Counted from the first letter of the stretch, positions 45,872 through 57,700 are shown. The stretch is 64,000 bases of DNA from Powellomyces hirtus (GCA_025526995.1 JAHLKG010000012.1:496001-560000); one strand, 5' to 3'. Program-made: numbers and translations. The notes: generated from the letters alone by a model not told the origin.

Positions 45872-46663
45872 TCACACTCTCCTCGGCCGTCGTCTCCCGA
45901 CGCCCTGTATCGCACTCGGCACTTTTATTCCCCGCAGCTGCACCACCGCAGTCGGCTCGACGGGGGAATAGTACATTGTTCGCAGCGTGTCGGGGTCCAT
46001 TACGGGGGGTGATCGCGGCGGTGCGGGGGACGGCGGAGGGGGAGTGTCGGGTAAGCCGAACGGGACGAGGGCGAGGAGGGTTGCGCCGGCGATCATGAGG
46101 CCAAAGAAGATGGAGAGGACGTAGCCACCCCATCTGTCGTCGTCGTCGTCGTCGTCGTCGTCGTGGTGGTGGTCGTCCAAGTGGTGAGAGTGGCGAGTGT
46201 GGATGCGGTCGTAGCCTGAAAAGGATATTGAGCAAGCGGGCCACGAGTCTTTGTAAACAACGTTCGCAGGGAAGCGTCGCAACCCACCTCTCGACCGCGC
46301 CAACTCGCCATACGATGGCAACACTTCACTGCCCTCCCCTCTCCCACTCTCATCCGCACCACCCTCTACATAATACGGCGGTGGGTCATCCGCATACAAC
46401 GCAACCAACACGCTGGCCGGCGGGGCGTCGGTATCGGGTGCATGTATCACTATGGGAGACCTCGCATGGACGGTTTCTGGGGTTGCGGGGATGGATATCA
46501 GACACTCGTCATCGTCGTGGTCAAGTGTGGGGTCGGTGTCATTGTCGGAGGCTACTCCACTATCAGTACCTCGGGTGTAGACGGCGACGGGGCGGGTGGT
46601 GACGCTGAGGAGAGGTGTGCGTTCATCGTTTGGCGGCTGGGTGACTTGGATATCTCGGGCCAT
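45872..46663 (-). CDS. single-span membrane protein with PPxY motif
   Basis: Two minus-strand exons (46663-46288 and 46215-45872) encode 239 aa. The N-terminal part has ERTPLL (acidic-dileucine-like), DPPPYYVE (PPxY, a WW-domain ligand) and LPSYGEL (a PY variant). After a His/Asp tract (from a CGT/GTC triplet repeat) comes one hydrophobic helix, about residues 153-176 (GGYVLSIFFGLMIAGATLLALVP), then a basic tail. PY motifs near a single TM helix are typical of adaptors for Rsp5/Nedd4 ubiquitin ligases; that role is inferred. The 72-bp intron has no stop and is a multiple of three, so retention would add 24 residues. Family not recognised. Confidence 0.55.
   Translation of the reverse strand: MARDIQVTQPPNDERTPLLSVTTRPVAVYTRGTDSGVASDNDTDPTLDHDDDECLISIPATPETVHARSPIVIHAPDTDAPPASVLVALYADDPPPYYVEGGADESGRGEGSEVLPSYGELARSRGGLRRFPANVVYKDSWPACSISFSGYDRIHTRHSHHLDDHHHDDDDDDDDDRWGGYVLSIFFGLMIAGATLLALVPFGLPDTPPPPSPAPPRSPPVMDPDTLRTMYYSPVEPTAVVQLRGIKVPSAIQGVGRRRPRRV
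46216..46287 (-). other. in-frame 72-bp intron (retention possible)
   Basis: GT/AG-bounded (gtgggt ... tttcag), length divisible by three, no stop codon. Both spliced and retained forms give full-length proteins. Confidence 0.5.
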
Positions 46664-47305
46664 CGAGACGGGATCGGGAGCATATATGTATGTATATATT
46701 ATATGTATATATTACGCTGGGCCCCGTTGTTCTTTTGCGTGAGTTTGGACTGGCGAAAAAACGAACAGTGATAGTGACAGAGAGTGACAGTGTGAGATGA
46801 CACCTTGCACACGTGACGCGAGTGTGAAAAGGGAACCAGTCACGTGCCTGCAAAGGGGGCATACTGCATCTAGTACATCTAGTACATCTAATACAGTCTC
46901 TCTCCATCAATCAATCCATCGCCAATTGAAGACTCCCTCCCTCCCTAAGGCTCCCTTCCCTCACTCCCACGTCCACATGGAATTGAGTCTTTGTTCAGCA
47001 GCAGCAGGAGGTGGTCACTCACTCACTCACTCACTCAGGTACTACTAGTTCATTCATTCATTCAGTCAGTCAGTCAGGTACTAGTTCACTCAGTCAGTCT
47101 GTGTGCGTTTTGAATTGCATCGCATTAGGCTATATTTGGGCCCCTCTCTCTTGACTGACTGAATGACTGCGCGCAATTCAATCACTCTTGGCTTGATGGA
47201 TCCACAAGCACGCTATGATTGTCGCGTGTGTGTCATTCATTCTCCCGTGTGTGTGTCCTCAGCACTGACTCGTTCCGCCCATTCCTCCCACTTTCACAAA
47301 CCACC
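46664..47305. other. repeat-rich intergenic region
   Basis: Divergent upstream region between the PPxY gene and ECM15. It contains three copies of 'catctagta/catctaata' (46867-46893) and a compound tetranucleotide repeat (annotated separately). No gene recognised. Confidence 0.6.
47015..47101 (+). repeat. compound tetranucleotide repeat
   Basis: Arrays of TCAC, CATT and CAGT units separated by 'aggtacta(cta)gttca' spacers that themselves recur. It suggests repeated slippage plus local duplication. Confidence 0.85.
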
Positions 47306-48196
47306 ATGAAGGTCGTCGCTGACTTTTGTCTCATCCCACTCGGCGTCGGCACCTCGGTAAACTGCCCGGAATACCCACCTACCATACTCGCCATACTTTG
47401 CTCATCTACCCATCCTCTCTCTCGCTCTCTCGTGCTGCACAGTTGACCAAACACGTGGCAACCGTCCAACGCATCCTGGCCGACGCCGCTGCAGACCGCA
47501 AAATCAACTACTTGATGCACTCGTGTGGAACAAATATCGGTGCGTGATAGAGTGACGCCTCGAGACGAGTGTGTGAGTGATTGAGGCACAGAATGGAATG
47601 GACGGGGCTAGGGGAAAGGGAAAATGATCTGGAGACGACCATTTTTGTTGGGTGATGAGTGCATAATGAGCATTCCGTCAGTGAATCGGGAAAGACGGGG
47701 ACACACATGTGCCGATCGGGAGATGCACGAGCCAAACTGCAACACGCACAGGCGAACCCCCAACCACCCACACGCCCCTACCCGCTTCGCCCCTACTCAC
47801 CTCCTCCCATCCGGCACCACCCCTTCTCATTCCTCTCCTCCCTCTCCGCACAACAGAAGGCGACTGGGACGACGTCATGGGCACAATCAAGCAAGTGTTC
47901 ATGAACGTATAAAAAAAACCTCCAAAAGAAGGGGCGCCGCTACAAAATCTCATCCCAGTCTCCCATTTCACTTTCAAACCCCCCCCCCCCCTTCGTACGC
48001 TTGTTGTTTTTTTTGTTTTTTTTTGTTTTTTTTTTTTTTTACTCTCGCTAGGAAATGCCACGAAACTCTCCATGGGCCCGACACGCTCGCCCCGCGCGTC
48101 CACACAACCCTCCGCATCGGAACCCGCACCGACAAGACCGCCTCCATCGCAGACAAGATGGCCAGTGTCCAGGGCGAGTTGAACAAGCAAAAATAA
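47306..48196 (+). CDS. ECM15: Ecm15/UPF0045 (MTH1187) family protein
   Basis: Four exons (47306-47356, 47443-47539, 47857-47890, 48052-48196) encode 108 aa; yeast Ecm15 is 104. The protein reads MKVVADFCLIPLGVGTS ... LMHSCGTNIGEGDWDDVMG ... APRVHTTLRIGTRTDK, which contains the family signatures HSxGTxIxGxWDDVM and VRxxTxxxxGTRTDK. The fold is a ferredoxin-like thiamine/YkoF-type domain; the cellular role is not well known. Exon 3 must end at ATCAA with the donor GCAAGT (a GC-AG intron) to keep phase and give TIKKCHETLHG; the nearby GT donors give the wrong frame. That intron (47891-48051) also contains C13 and long T tracts. Confidence 0.85.
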
Positions 48197-48400
48197 AATG
48201 AAATGCAACATAACCAATGACGGGAGTGAGTCGAATGCCGCGGCATTTTGGATACATACATACATGTCGATGATATACCCACCCACCCACCCGCGAAAAA
48301 AAAAAAAACCACACACACATGTACAAAAAAAACAGTGAGAGGAACAAAAACGAGGAAGGCCCGCACGATCGATCCCGGCTAGCAATCGTTCGTTTTTTTT

Positions 48401-48436
<36 letters not shown>

Positions 48437-48769
48437 CAAATGTATGTTGGCTTGCGCGCGCGCTTTGTGTACAAAAAACATGCCGGCCTTTCCGGCTCTC
48501 CACGCACTATCGATAGTATTCGTATCGTTTCCACTCTTGCATTTCATTTTTTTTCCCGGGGCTGTTACTTCCACACCCATCTGTTTACCAAAAAAAAAAA
48601 AATCACCCCCAAATACCCATCAAGCGTTCATTTTACCCCCCACACACACACACAAGACGCTTGAAAAACACCGTAGCGTGGGTTCGCTATTGAGACATAA
48701 TCCGTCATCTGCAAATGTATCGGGTGGGGTGGGGGGTTGTCTGGTTTATTATACGCGTAGTTTGCCCCT
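48197..48769. other. convergent 3' region with long T tract
   Basis: Between ECM15 and the demethylase gene. It has a run of 35 T (48402-48436) following a T8, an A14 run near 48297-48308, and a short (CA)n near 48641-48654. No gene recognised. Confidence 0.65.
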
Positions 48770-51700
48770 CTACAGTTGCGGGTACGCCGGGTGGTAGTAC
48801 GGCTGGGAGGTGGCGGTCGACATGGTGTTCTCGTTCCTGTGGTAGGTGTTGTAATAAGGGTTGTGGTGGGGTGGGTTGGTGTGTTCGGGGGCCAGCGGAT
48901 AAAGGCGGTCGTAAGGTGGTTGCGAGGGTGGGAAATAGGGTAGCGGCCGCGGCGGCGGCGGCCGCGGCGACAACGTGCTGTGGAGGTCGGTCGCGATTCC
49001 GAGCAACGGGTGGAGGCCGTAATTTGCTTGGGATTGGGGGAAATGGGGGTGGGGGTGGGGTGGTGACTTTGGGAGGAGGAGGAGAGATGCAGGGCCTGGG
49101 AGCTGCGGTTGATACTGTTGCTGTTGCTGTTGATGATGTTGATGATGATGTTGCTGTTGCTGTGGCTGTTCTGGGTATTGTTGCCGCGGTCGTTGGTTGA
49201 CGGACGGAGCGTATTCCGCCCCGCCACCACCTCCCTCTCCGCATAGCCTGTCCCGAGCGTCCTTCCCCCCTGCGCGTATCGGATTCTGCGACGCCGACCG
49301 CTCCCGCTCCAGCTGCTGCAATCGTTCCCGCTGTTCATTGTACGCCTCCGCAGTTCGGGTCGCGCTCCACGCCACCGTCCGTGAGGACCCGTCATAAAAC
49401 ACGATCCGGCACGCTTGGCGGTCTCGAAATACGGTTTGGATGACGCCTTCGAACCAGGCTGTTTCACTGAACGGGGGATGATGGAAAAAAAAAAACACAC
49501 ACACACACGAGCAGAAGCGTTAGAAGGGGGGGTACACGAAAGCAGAGGGTGTGGAAAGTGTGTGGGATGGAACTGATTGCTTACACTCGAGCCCAAACGA
49601 CCATCCCCGGTGCAAACAGTTCCTGGGCCTGCGACAGCCACTGTCGGCGTTCGGTGCGTTTGGCGACTTCCTTACCCGGATCGTGTTGTGGACTATAAGA
49701 AAGGGGCCGAGTATTAGCGAAACCAGTATCCCGCGGGGTCCGGATGTTTTGGGGATGGGGGGTGGGGCGAACACTGTTACCAGAAACAATGCGGCAGCTC
49801 CGCATCTTCAACCATGGTCACTGATCCCGAATTCTGGGCACACCACACATGGTATGCTCTGACGCATTTTCCCTGTAAAGCGATACGGGGGTTGAGGTTT
49901 GCATTAGCATACAAAACAGAGGAATGTTGCCTACGTGCGTTTCCCCATGGTCATACCTTTGCACATTGTATACAAGCGCCCAATTTGCCTTTTCCTAGCT
50001 TCGGTTTGCAAATCGCGCATTTCTATAATTATCACAAAAGGCAGGCAAACAAATTCATCAGGGGCGCCAAATTCCCATCTTTTTTTGCCTCTTTTTTTTT
50101 CTGTGGTTTCACAACCTCGCGCACCATCACATACCAATCGCCATCTCGCCTTGTCAATTTCATCCACGCCCGTCACCATCTCCGTCGCCGGATCAAACGG
50201 ATGTGGTTCGACGCGGGTTTCCGGGACAAACAGTGCACAGAGGCGGTGCGCATAGACGTCTGACTTGTCGGTGGGGAGGAGAGGCGCGTCGGGGGAAAGG
50301 CAGAGAATACACTGGGAGGGGAGGAGAGGAGAGGAGAGAACGTATTGGGTCAGAAAAGGAGATTCTAGGAATGTAGCAGTTTGGGGGAAAGGGACGAACC
50401 TTGTTGACAGAGATATGCGGAAGAGGAGTGGCGGATATACGGCGGTCGGCGTCCTTCTCAGTGGGTAGCGGTGCTTTGCGTCGTGGTGGCTTTGGTGGAG
50501 CTGCAGGGTCCTTTGGCGGTCTCGGTTTCCTGATTTTGGCTCTCGGCTGACCAGGATCACTTTGGTGCGGCGGTTCCAGACGCGTGGGGGACGAGTCGCC
50601 CACATCGCCTTCGCCATCCTCATCTTCATTCCGCTCTCTCTTCCGCTTCCCGCCTGATGCTGACGGTACGTCCGGCCCAGCTCCCAAAACCAATTTAATC
50701 TTCTTCACGGCAGGCGGGTCAAAGATGCCCGCAACGTCAAGTTTAACACTATCACCCACACATTGACAGTAGCCCGCCTTCTTTCCAATCTCGACCCACG
50801 AGTCAAGCGCGAAATTAACCGATTCCGCGCAGTTAAAACCCAGGTTGAATCCCTGATGGTATCCATACGGAAACGTGATCACGAATTCTCCCGCTCGTTG
50901 GATGACGCGGTTGACGGGGATATGCTTCGCCGCAAGGTATTTCGGTGAGAGGATGTTGGTTTTGTGGCGGAGAAATTCAGGGCATTTGGTCGCTTCATTC
51001 GCAAACACTCCCTTGGCGACGTTTTCAAACCGGGCCCGGCTCTCGGGTGGAATGACATACCACTGTTTCGGCGCACCGAAGTGGATGTAGTTGATCGAGT
51101 ACAGATCCATGTCCTCGACATGCCACGCGAATGTTGCTTTCCACATGCCAAAGTACAAGTACGGGCTGTTGACGCCCGGTAAGAAAACGTTGACTCTACG
51201 GAGGAGGTTGTCCAGACGGGCAAGGTTCCACGAGTTGCCGTCTTTAAGCTCTTGTTCTTTAACGCCGTCAAACAGGGAACCAAGCATGTCGGCGCCGTAC
51301 ATGGGTGATACGTAGGTGATATTTTTCCAATAGTAGCGTTCGAGGTCTTGGCAGTAGGAGTCGGTAAACCCGTCACCTGTTGTTGAGGGCTTGAAAGTGA
51401 CGGGTGTGTCGTGTGCCGGTAGTCGTTTGCGCGAGGTTTTGGGCGATGGAGTGGGCGCTTGCGGTGCAACTAAGTCGGTGGATTGGGTTTCGGTGGGTCT
51501 TGACGGTAGTATTGCCGCACCGCCCGGCGTCTCGTCAGGAGCGCCTGAAGAAACGTGTGCATCCTCGTTCATCCGCTCCGCAAGTGCAACCGTTGATGGG
51601 GCTTCTGCTGTCACGTCCATATGTTCTTCTTTCATGTCCATACGATCGGCCGCTGGTTGCTTGTCGACAGTTGCATAAGTGGTATCTTTGGTCATCCGAC

Positions 51701-52819
51701 ATCCCGGGGGGTCCGTTGCACTGCTTCCGGGCATCTCTTCATGTCCATTTTCCACCTCCTCCATAGATATTTGCGCCTGCGCATCATCCGTCTTGTATGT
51801 CACCCCTTCCATAGGCGTCACACCATTCTCTCCAGCAGCCGCCGCCTCTTCACCTAACCTGCAGTTATTTTCCTTTACCGCTGTCGCGCCGTTATTGGGT
51901 TCCATGTTCTGAGATGCTGCTTCATTCGTGCTCTTGGTCTTTCTGACTCGTTTTCGTGGATGTAACGCTTCAAAGAGCGCTTTGCCATTGCTGTCGAACA
52001 CGGGTGGCTTGTGCGTCACGGAATTTGCTAAATCGTGCCAGTCTTGCACTGAAGACATGAGAAGCGAATGGTTGTCGATAAGCACGTGGGAACAAGGACC
52101 GTTGGGATAATGCGAGACAAAAGACGTACCGCTGTATACTCGTCTTTGTTCAATGTTCATTTGGAAATAGGCACCGTTGGGTAGCCCACCGCCTATTAAC
52201 CCACCGAAACGAGCTGTCAGCAAACCAGACCAAATAAAGACACCCTAACCAAAAAAAAATCCCCACCCGTAATCTCCTGCACAATCGGCTTCCGTATCTT
52301 AACTGTACTCAAAACCGGGGTAATATCCGGCAATCTCTGTGTCCATTCCCTCGGCGGTATGACTTTAACAATCCCTGCTGCTTTCCCATACGCATCAATA
52401 GCGCGCATAAAATCCGCAAAGTTCTCAAACTGTTCCAATGTGGGCGTGAAGACGGGGACGCCGTTGGGTTCATAGTAATGATCAGGCTCGATGGTGAGGG
52501 TCGGCGGCGGGGGTGGTTTGAGCGAATGCTGTGAGGTGGGCGCGGGTGTCGGTGGGGCGGTGAGAGGCTCTGCGTGAGAGGCGGCGTGACAGTCGTCGTA
52601 GCTGGCGGTGGTGGTAGTGGTGGTGGTGGTAGTTGGTGGGCTGTTGACAAGATATGGGGTGGAGTGTGCGTGTTGATGCTGTTGACTGCTGTTCGTGTCG
52701 TGTTGGGGTTGTTGATGCGGTGTTGGGGCTTGTGAGTGTTGTCGCGAATGCATATCGTTATGGTGGAAGGGGAGTGGCTCTGTAACAGCGGCCATCTCTG
52801 GGGAGCAGGCTGATGCCAT
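48770..52819 (-). CDS. JmjN-JmjC histone demethylase with ePHD and Tudor-like domain (KDM4 type)
   Basis: Seven minus-strand exons (52819-52267, 52213-50400, 50311-50135, 50022-49957, 49872-49781, 49692-49585, 49466-48770) give about 1168 aa. Order: low-complexity N-terminus; JmjN near 119-160 (VPVFTPTLEQFENFADFM) continuing to QMNIEQRRVY; JmjC with Fe ligands in WHVEDMDLYSINY and YGYHQGFNLGFNCAES, plus HFGAPKQWYVIPP; extended PHD across four exons (CILCLSPDAPLLP, YAHRLCALFVPET, KCAICKPKLGKGKLGACIQC, CVRAYHVWCAQ); a Tudor-like segment (FAPGMVVWARVETAWFEG, ACRIVFYDGSS); and a Q/H/P-rich tail. KDM4 enzymes remove methyl groups from H3K9/H3K36 using Fe(II) and 2-oxoglutarate. Metal ligands are intact, so activity is expected. 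The ePHD-Tudor layout is animal-like. Confidence 0.88.
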
Positions 52820-53119
52820 AGCGGAAGGTAAACAAACAAAAGTCTAAAATTGCCAGTGAGAAATGGGGAAACAAGAGAGAGGGGAAGGGGAAGGAAGGTG
52901 GGAGCACCACGTCCCTGAGAGCTTACCAAATCAATCTCACACTATTGCATTGTATGTCACGTGGACCCTCTAGGCTGGCATTATCACATGATCGGATGAG
53001 TCATTATCTCATTTGCTGACATCACCAATCAGTGATAGATCTGTTCCATTTACATCTTCAGCGCTTTCCTGTCTCTCGCCATTTCCTTCCCATCCTCCTG
53101 AAGATCAGAAAGCCCAACC
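52820..53119. promoter_or_regulatory. divergent promoter region demethylase / HOM6
   Basis: A 300-bp region with an E-box-like TCACGTGG (CACGTG at 52958-52963) and the Gcn4-type site annotated separately. No coding content. Confidence 0.55.
52996..53004 (+). promoter_or_regulatory. Gcn4/CPC1-type site
   Basis: ATGAGTCAT, a perfect general-amino-acid-control consensus, 116 bp upstream of the homoserine dehydrogenase start. HOM-pathway genes are Gcn4 targets in yeast, so the match is plausible functionally; it remains inferred. Confidence 0.5.
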
Positions 53120-54273
53120 ATGCTCAACCTCGCCATCATCGGGCCCGGCCTCGTCGGCTCCGAATTCATCTCCCAAGTCCTCAAATCAACCACCCGCACT
53201 TTCCGCATCATTGCTGTCTCAAACAGCAAACGCATGGTCCTTTCGCCAACCACCGCACCTTTAACCAACTCATCGTGGAAAACCCAACTCGAATCCGCCT
53301 CCGCCACTCCCACCGACCTCGCGAAACTTGCCGCCCACGCCGCGTCCCAGAAAGAACCGTGCGTCGTCGTGGATTGCACTAGCTCTGATGCTGTTGCGGA
53401 GTGTTATCCCGCGTGGTTGAGGATGGGATTGCATGTCATTACACCCAATAAGAAGGCTTTCAGCGGTCCCTTGCCGTTATGGGACGATATTCAGAAGGCG
53501 GCCAAGGAAGGCAAGGCCCATGTGTTTCATGAGAGTACTGTTGGGTATGGCGCTCCCAGTTTTCCACACACGCGTTTGTCTTCTCTTTACTCGTCTTAAA
53601 CCTAACCCTCTCTCTCTTCAGCGCCGGCCTCCCCATCCTCAGCACCCTTCGCGACCTCATCGAAACCGGTGACGACATCACCCGCATCGAAGGCATCTTC
53701 TCCGGCACGCTCTCCTATCTCTTCAACAACTTCTCCTCCCCAAACCCCCCAACTACTCCCTCCACTTTCTCCCAAACCGTCTCCACCGCCAAATCCCTCG
53801 GCTACACGGAACCCGACCCGCGGGACGACCTCAACGGCATGGATGTGGCCCGCAAAGTCGTCATTCTCGGTCGGTGTGCCGGCATTCCCCTCGACCTCAC
53901 CACCTTGCAAGTCGAGAATATGGTCCCCGAACAGCTCCGCAATGCACCCAATGCGGATGCATTCATGCAGCAATTACCGGAAGCGGACGCGCATTTTGCG
54001 AAATTGAACGAGGATGCCAGGAAGGAACAGTGTGTTCTGAGATATGTCGGATGCGTCGACCCCAACGGTCAGAGTTCCGTCAAGCTGGCAAAGTACCCAC
54101 TCGCCCACCCCTTTGCGGCACTCACGGGAAGCGATAACGTGATTGCGTTCACCACCCGCATCTTCCCCAGCCCGCTTATTGTTCAGGGCGCGGGCGCGGG
54201 AGCGGCCGTTACTGCGTTTGGCATGTTTTGCGATCTCCTCAAAATCGACCGGATCCTCTCCCCGCACGCCTAA
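53120..54273 (+). CDS. HOM6: homoserine dehydrogenase
   Basis: Two exons (53120-53544 and 53622-54273) encode 358 aa, matching fungal Hom6 (359). It reduces aspartate semialdehyde to homoserine with NAD(P)H, feeding threonine, methionine and isoleucine synthesis in the cytosol. Seen: nucleotide-binding IIGPGLVGSEF at 6-16, VDCTSSDAVAE, HVITPNKKAFSGPL (the conserved TxNKK), STVGAGLPILSTLRDL, IEGIFSGTLSYLFN, the catalytic region GYTEPDPRDDLNGMDVARK and the C-terminal QGAGAGAAVTA. There is no fused aspartokinase or ACT domain, as in yeast. The enzyme is absent from animals, which supports a fungal source. Key Lys and Asp residues are present. Confidence 0.95.
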
Positions 54274-54796
54274 TTGTACCCGCAATGTCCGGTGGCAGCT
54301 GCTGCTGATCCTCTACATATCTAAACAAGACATATTCAACACATCTTGCGACAGACGCTAATGGTCAAAGCATCTTTGTGTAAGCCGCCGCTTTCGAGAT
54401 CGCAGCGCACATTGCAAGCCCGCCAAAATCATTGCAAATCATTCTTGCTGGGCACAAACAAGTACTTTTGTATTGTCATACAGACCCCTTCTGCTTTTTG
54501 TTTATTCATGAAAAAAAGTAAACGTGTAAGGAAAAAAAAGGAATACGAAAAACACAAAAGATGAGAAAGAAAAAGAGACAACAGAAAAGCCCGACCAGCA
54601 AAACGAAGGGGACTATGTAAGGGAGGTAGAAAAAAAGGGTTGCGGGCTCTGAGAAAACGCGCAGTCGAGTGACGGATGCACAACGTCTAGGGATGAACAC
54701 ATTTACACAAGCGCCCATGTATGCTTGTCCTCGATGCATGTGCTTTGACGACACACAAACGTAGAGATACACGGCGGCCGCGAGGCCAATTGCGAG
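54274..54796. other. intergenic, convergent 3' ends
   Basis: A 523-bp gap between HOM6 and CRM1; a purine-rich stretch at about 54510-54600 is U/C-rich in the CRM1 direction. Nothing else recognised. Confidence 0.55.
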
Positions 54797-57700
54797 CTTA
54801 TTCACCCATCGCGTTGTCGGGCCTGGATGAGAACACGTGTGGTTAGCATCAGACTGGGCAAAAAGTGAAACGAAGTAAAACAAGTAATGGAGCCACGTAC
54901 AGTTCACTAGGCTTGAGCATTCCCGGGATGTTGAGGGCCTTCTGCATCTCCAGCTTCTTCTTCATCTCCATCTCAGCCTCCCGTTCTTCCTGGTACAGTT
55001 CGCTGTTGTCGTCGCCAGAGAACTCCTGATTCAACAAAAACATACGTCAGAATAGAGCCTTACGTTGGCAAGATGGAAAAGGGATCCTGTGATATGGGTG
55101 CGACTTTTTCGACACTCTGATCTTTTGTTCATACCTTGAGCGTCACCAAGAAATCACGCAAGTTGGTCTTGAACATAGCCTCGTTGTCTTTGGCGCTGGA
55201 AAAGAGGCCATTAACAACCGACCGGATCTGCGCACTTTGTAGATGCGGGAACGCATTTTGCAGCAAGTCCATGACATAGTCGCGCACAAACTGCGCGTTC
55301 GTCATGTGGGGATCCCGGACCTGACTCGGATCAAAGAGGGGGACCGTGAGAGATGGAGAGTCGACCAAACTGAACATGGTCATAAGAATGAGACTCTGAT
55401 GCTTAAAGCCTGTCATGCGTGGGAAGATGTTGTCAGCAAGCATATCACAGCTGCTTCAAGGCGCGCCAACGCTGCTTACCAGACTTGTGGAAGGGGTTGG
55501 TGAGAACAAAGAAAATGTCTTGCAGCAAGCTCAAGTAGTAAGTTTGGTAGAACTGAGCAGCCGTGGCCGGGTCGGCCTTGCTGAAATTGCTGAGCATCTC
55601 AAGGATGATGTTCAGTCCAAGGTCGCTGATATCTCGCATGGTGTGCTTGAAAGCCCACACAATGCTGTCCAGGAACAGTCGGAACTGGAGCGGCGGGAGT
55701 CGCAGCAGCGCTGGGAAGCAATCGTGGTTGATGGCTTGCATCAAGCTGAAGAAGCCGACACGGTGCTCTGGGTACTCCTCAAAATTCTTGTTGATCATGT
55801 TCAGCGTGCACTCAAACACGGCGTCAAGGATTTTGGGAACATCGTTATCCATGAGAGACTGAAGCTTGTTGATGATGTTGGCCAGCGTTGTGAGAACGAA
55901 GGCATCCTTGGCAGGCTCGACGCTGCGTGCATAATCCGCAAGAACCGCGTCCAACAAAGGAGGCATAATGTTTTGCATCACCGCTGGGTGATCTTCCGTT
56001 TTGCTGATGAAGGTTTCAATCAATCTCAGCACGTCCTTCTTCACCGTACGCAATCCACGGACTTTTGGTGTTTTTGTGGCGATCAGACCTGCAAGACGAA
56101 AATGTCAGATATCGTCCACATGCAAGACATAATAGAAGGGCTCGCCATGCCTTGGGAGATGACACTGGCCGCGATCATTTCTCCGACCGCAGAGTACAGC
56201 GCCAGAAGATCCATGTAGATTCGCGCGATCTGGATGTAGAAGGCCCCTCCAATGGACACAGCGGCAGCGATGTTCGTTTTGATGATGTTTGATAACAGCT
56301 TGACCGTTTCTGGGTTTCCGAGCATATCAGGCTGATTGCGCGCTTGCGCTATGTATGTGTCCCACTGAACCAGATGTAAGATAAGTATGCGCCTTGGCCG
56401 GTGGGGGAAACTCTAGGGAAACTCGACAATAATCGCCACTTACAGCTTGGTTGGCGCCTTCCATGAACTTGTTAATCAAGCGATCTTGCGTCGCTTTATG
56501 TGTTTGTGCGGATATCATGTAGCCAACGGCTTCGTAGAAGGTGTGCAGCTGCGATGATTTACGGTTGGTAAAAATGGTGTGTGATGAATCACCAGAGCGA
56601 TGGGAATAGGTACCTGGGGCGTTGCCAGCGATTCGGTGTATGAGTTCATGTTGACAAGAATCTCCTCGATGTAAGGCGCGACCTCATGGTGTTGTTGCAC
56701 CACAAAGTGCCTTTTACATTTCTGAGCAATCTTGATGAAAGTGTCACACGCCATTTCCTGGACACCTACAACACACCATAAGTCAATTCCAAGCGCACGA
56801 ACCTCTCATATACACGCTTGAATGCGTTACCTTCATGAAGTTCGAGCATGAATTCGAACAACTTGTTCACAACCGTCTTCAAGAACTTCCAGTGTGCTTT
56901 AAGGAATCTCGGGTATTGACCGACAATGTACATGATGTTGGAAGCAACAATGGCCTTGTTGTCTTTGCCCTTCTTCATTTCGCAGAGACCCAGGAGTTCC
57001 TTGATGACGGTGACCAGAAATTTCTTCTCCACTTCTTCACTCATGGCTCCACTGATGGATCCAATTGCCCAGCAGAGCTTGTTCAGGTTAGTCCACGACC
57101 ATTCTATACCGTCAACCTGAAAACCATAACGCATCATAAGCTTTCCATCTCCGTACCCTGTAGTTGGACGGGTGAGCTCACCTGCGCCTTCAATTTGGCC
57201 GACATGATACGCTCCATATCAGCCACATCCAAATGTGTGCAGTATACCAATGTCTCGCGCATACTCTTGTACAACACGATGGTATCGCTCTCTTTCAGCA
57301 CCTCACGCACGACATCTCCCTCATCGTTCTCCACCACAATAACCTCTTCGGGTTTGACCATCTGTTCGATCATAATGACGCGAAGGGTAGAGAGAGTCTC
57401 TGCATACATGTTCTTCCTGAGTGGCATGTTGCCTGCAAACGACGATCGTATGCCTGACAAGTTAAGAAGCGGCACTTCCACACTGTTAGGGAACGACTGC
57501 TGTTCTTCGAACAACTCGCCGACCTAAAATTTCATTTAGCGCCGCGCTTCACCTAATCGTCAAATGATAGCGAAACCTACCAACTTGGTCCAATACTCCA
57601 AACAGATTTTGAAGAGTTCGCGATCTTCCACTTGTGATATGTTGAGCAAGTACCGATGTCCCATAAGTAGAGATGCTTTGGTAGCCTCATCGTCCCGGGC

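Noticed and set aside
47015..47101. Compound short repeats considered as a CRISPR-like array
   Set aside because: Units are four bases, without unique spacers of constant length; it is a microsatellite.
48402..48436. Long T tract considered as a retroelement poly(A) tail
   Set aside because: No target-site duplication or coding remnant beside it; simple slippage in a 3' region is enough.
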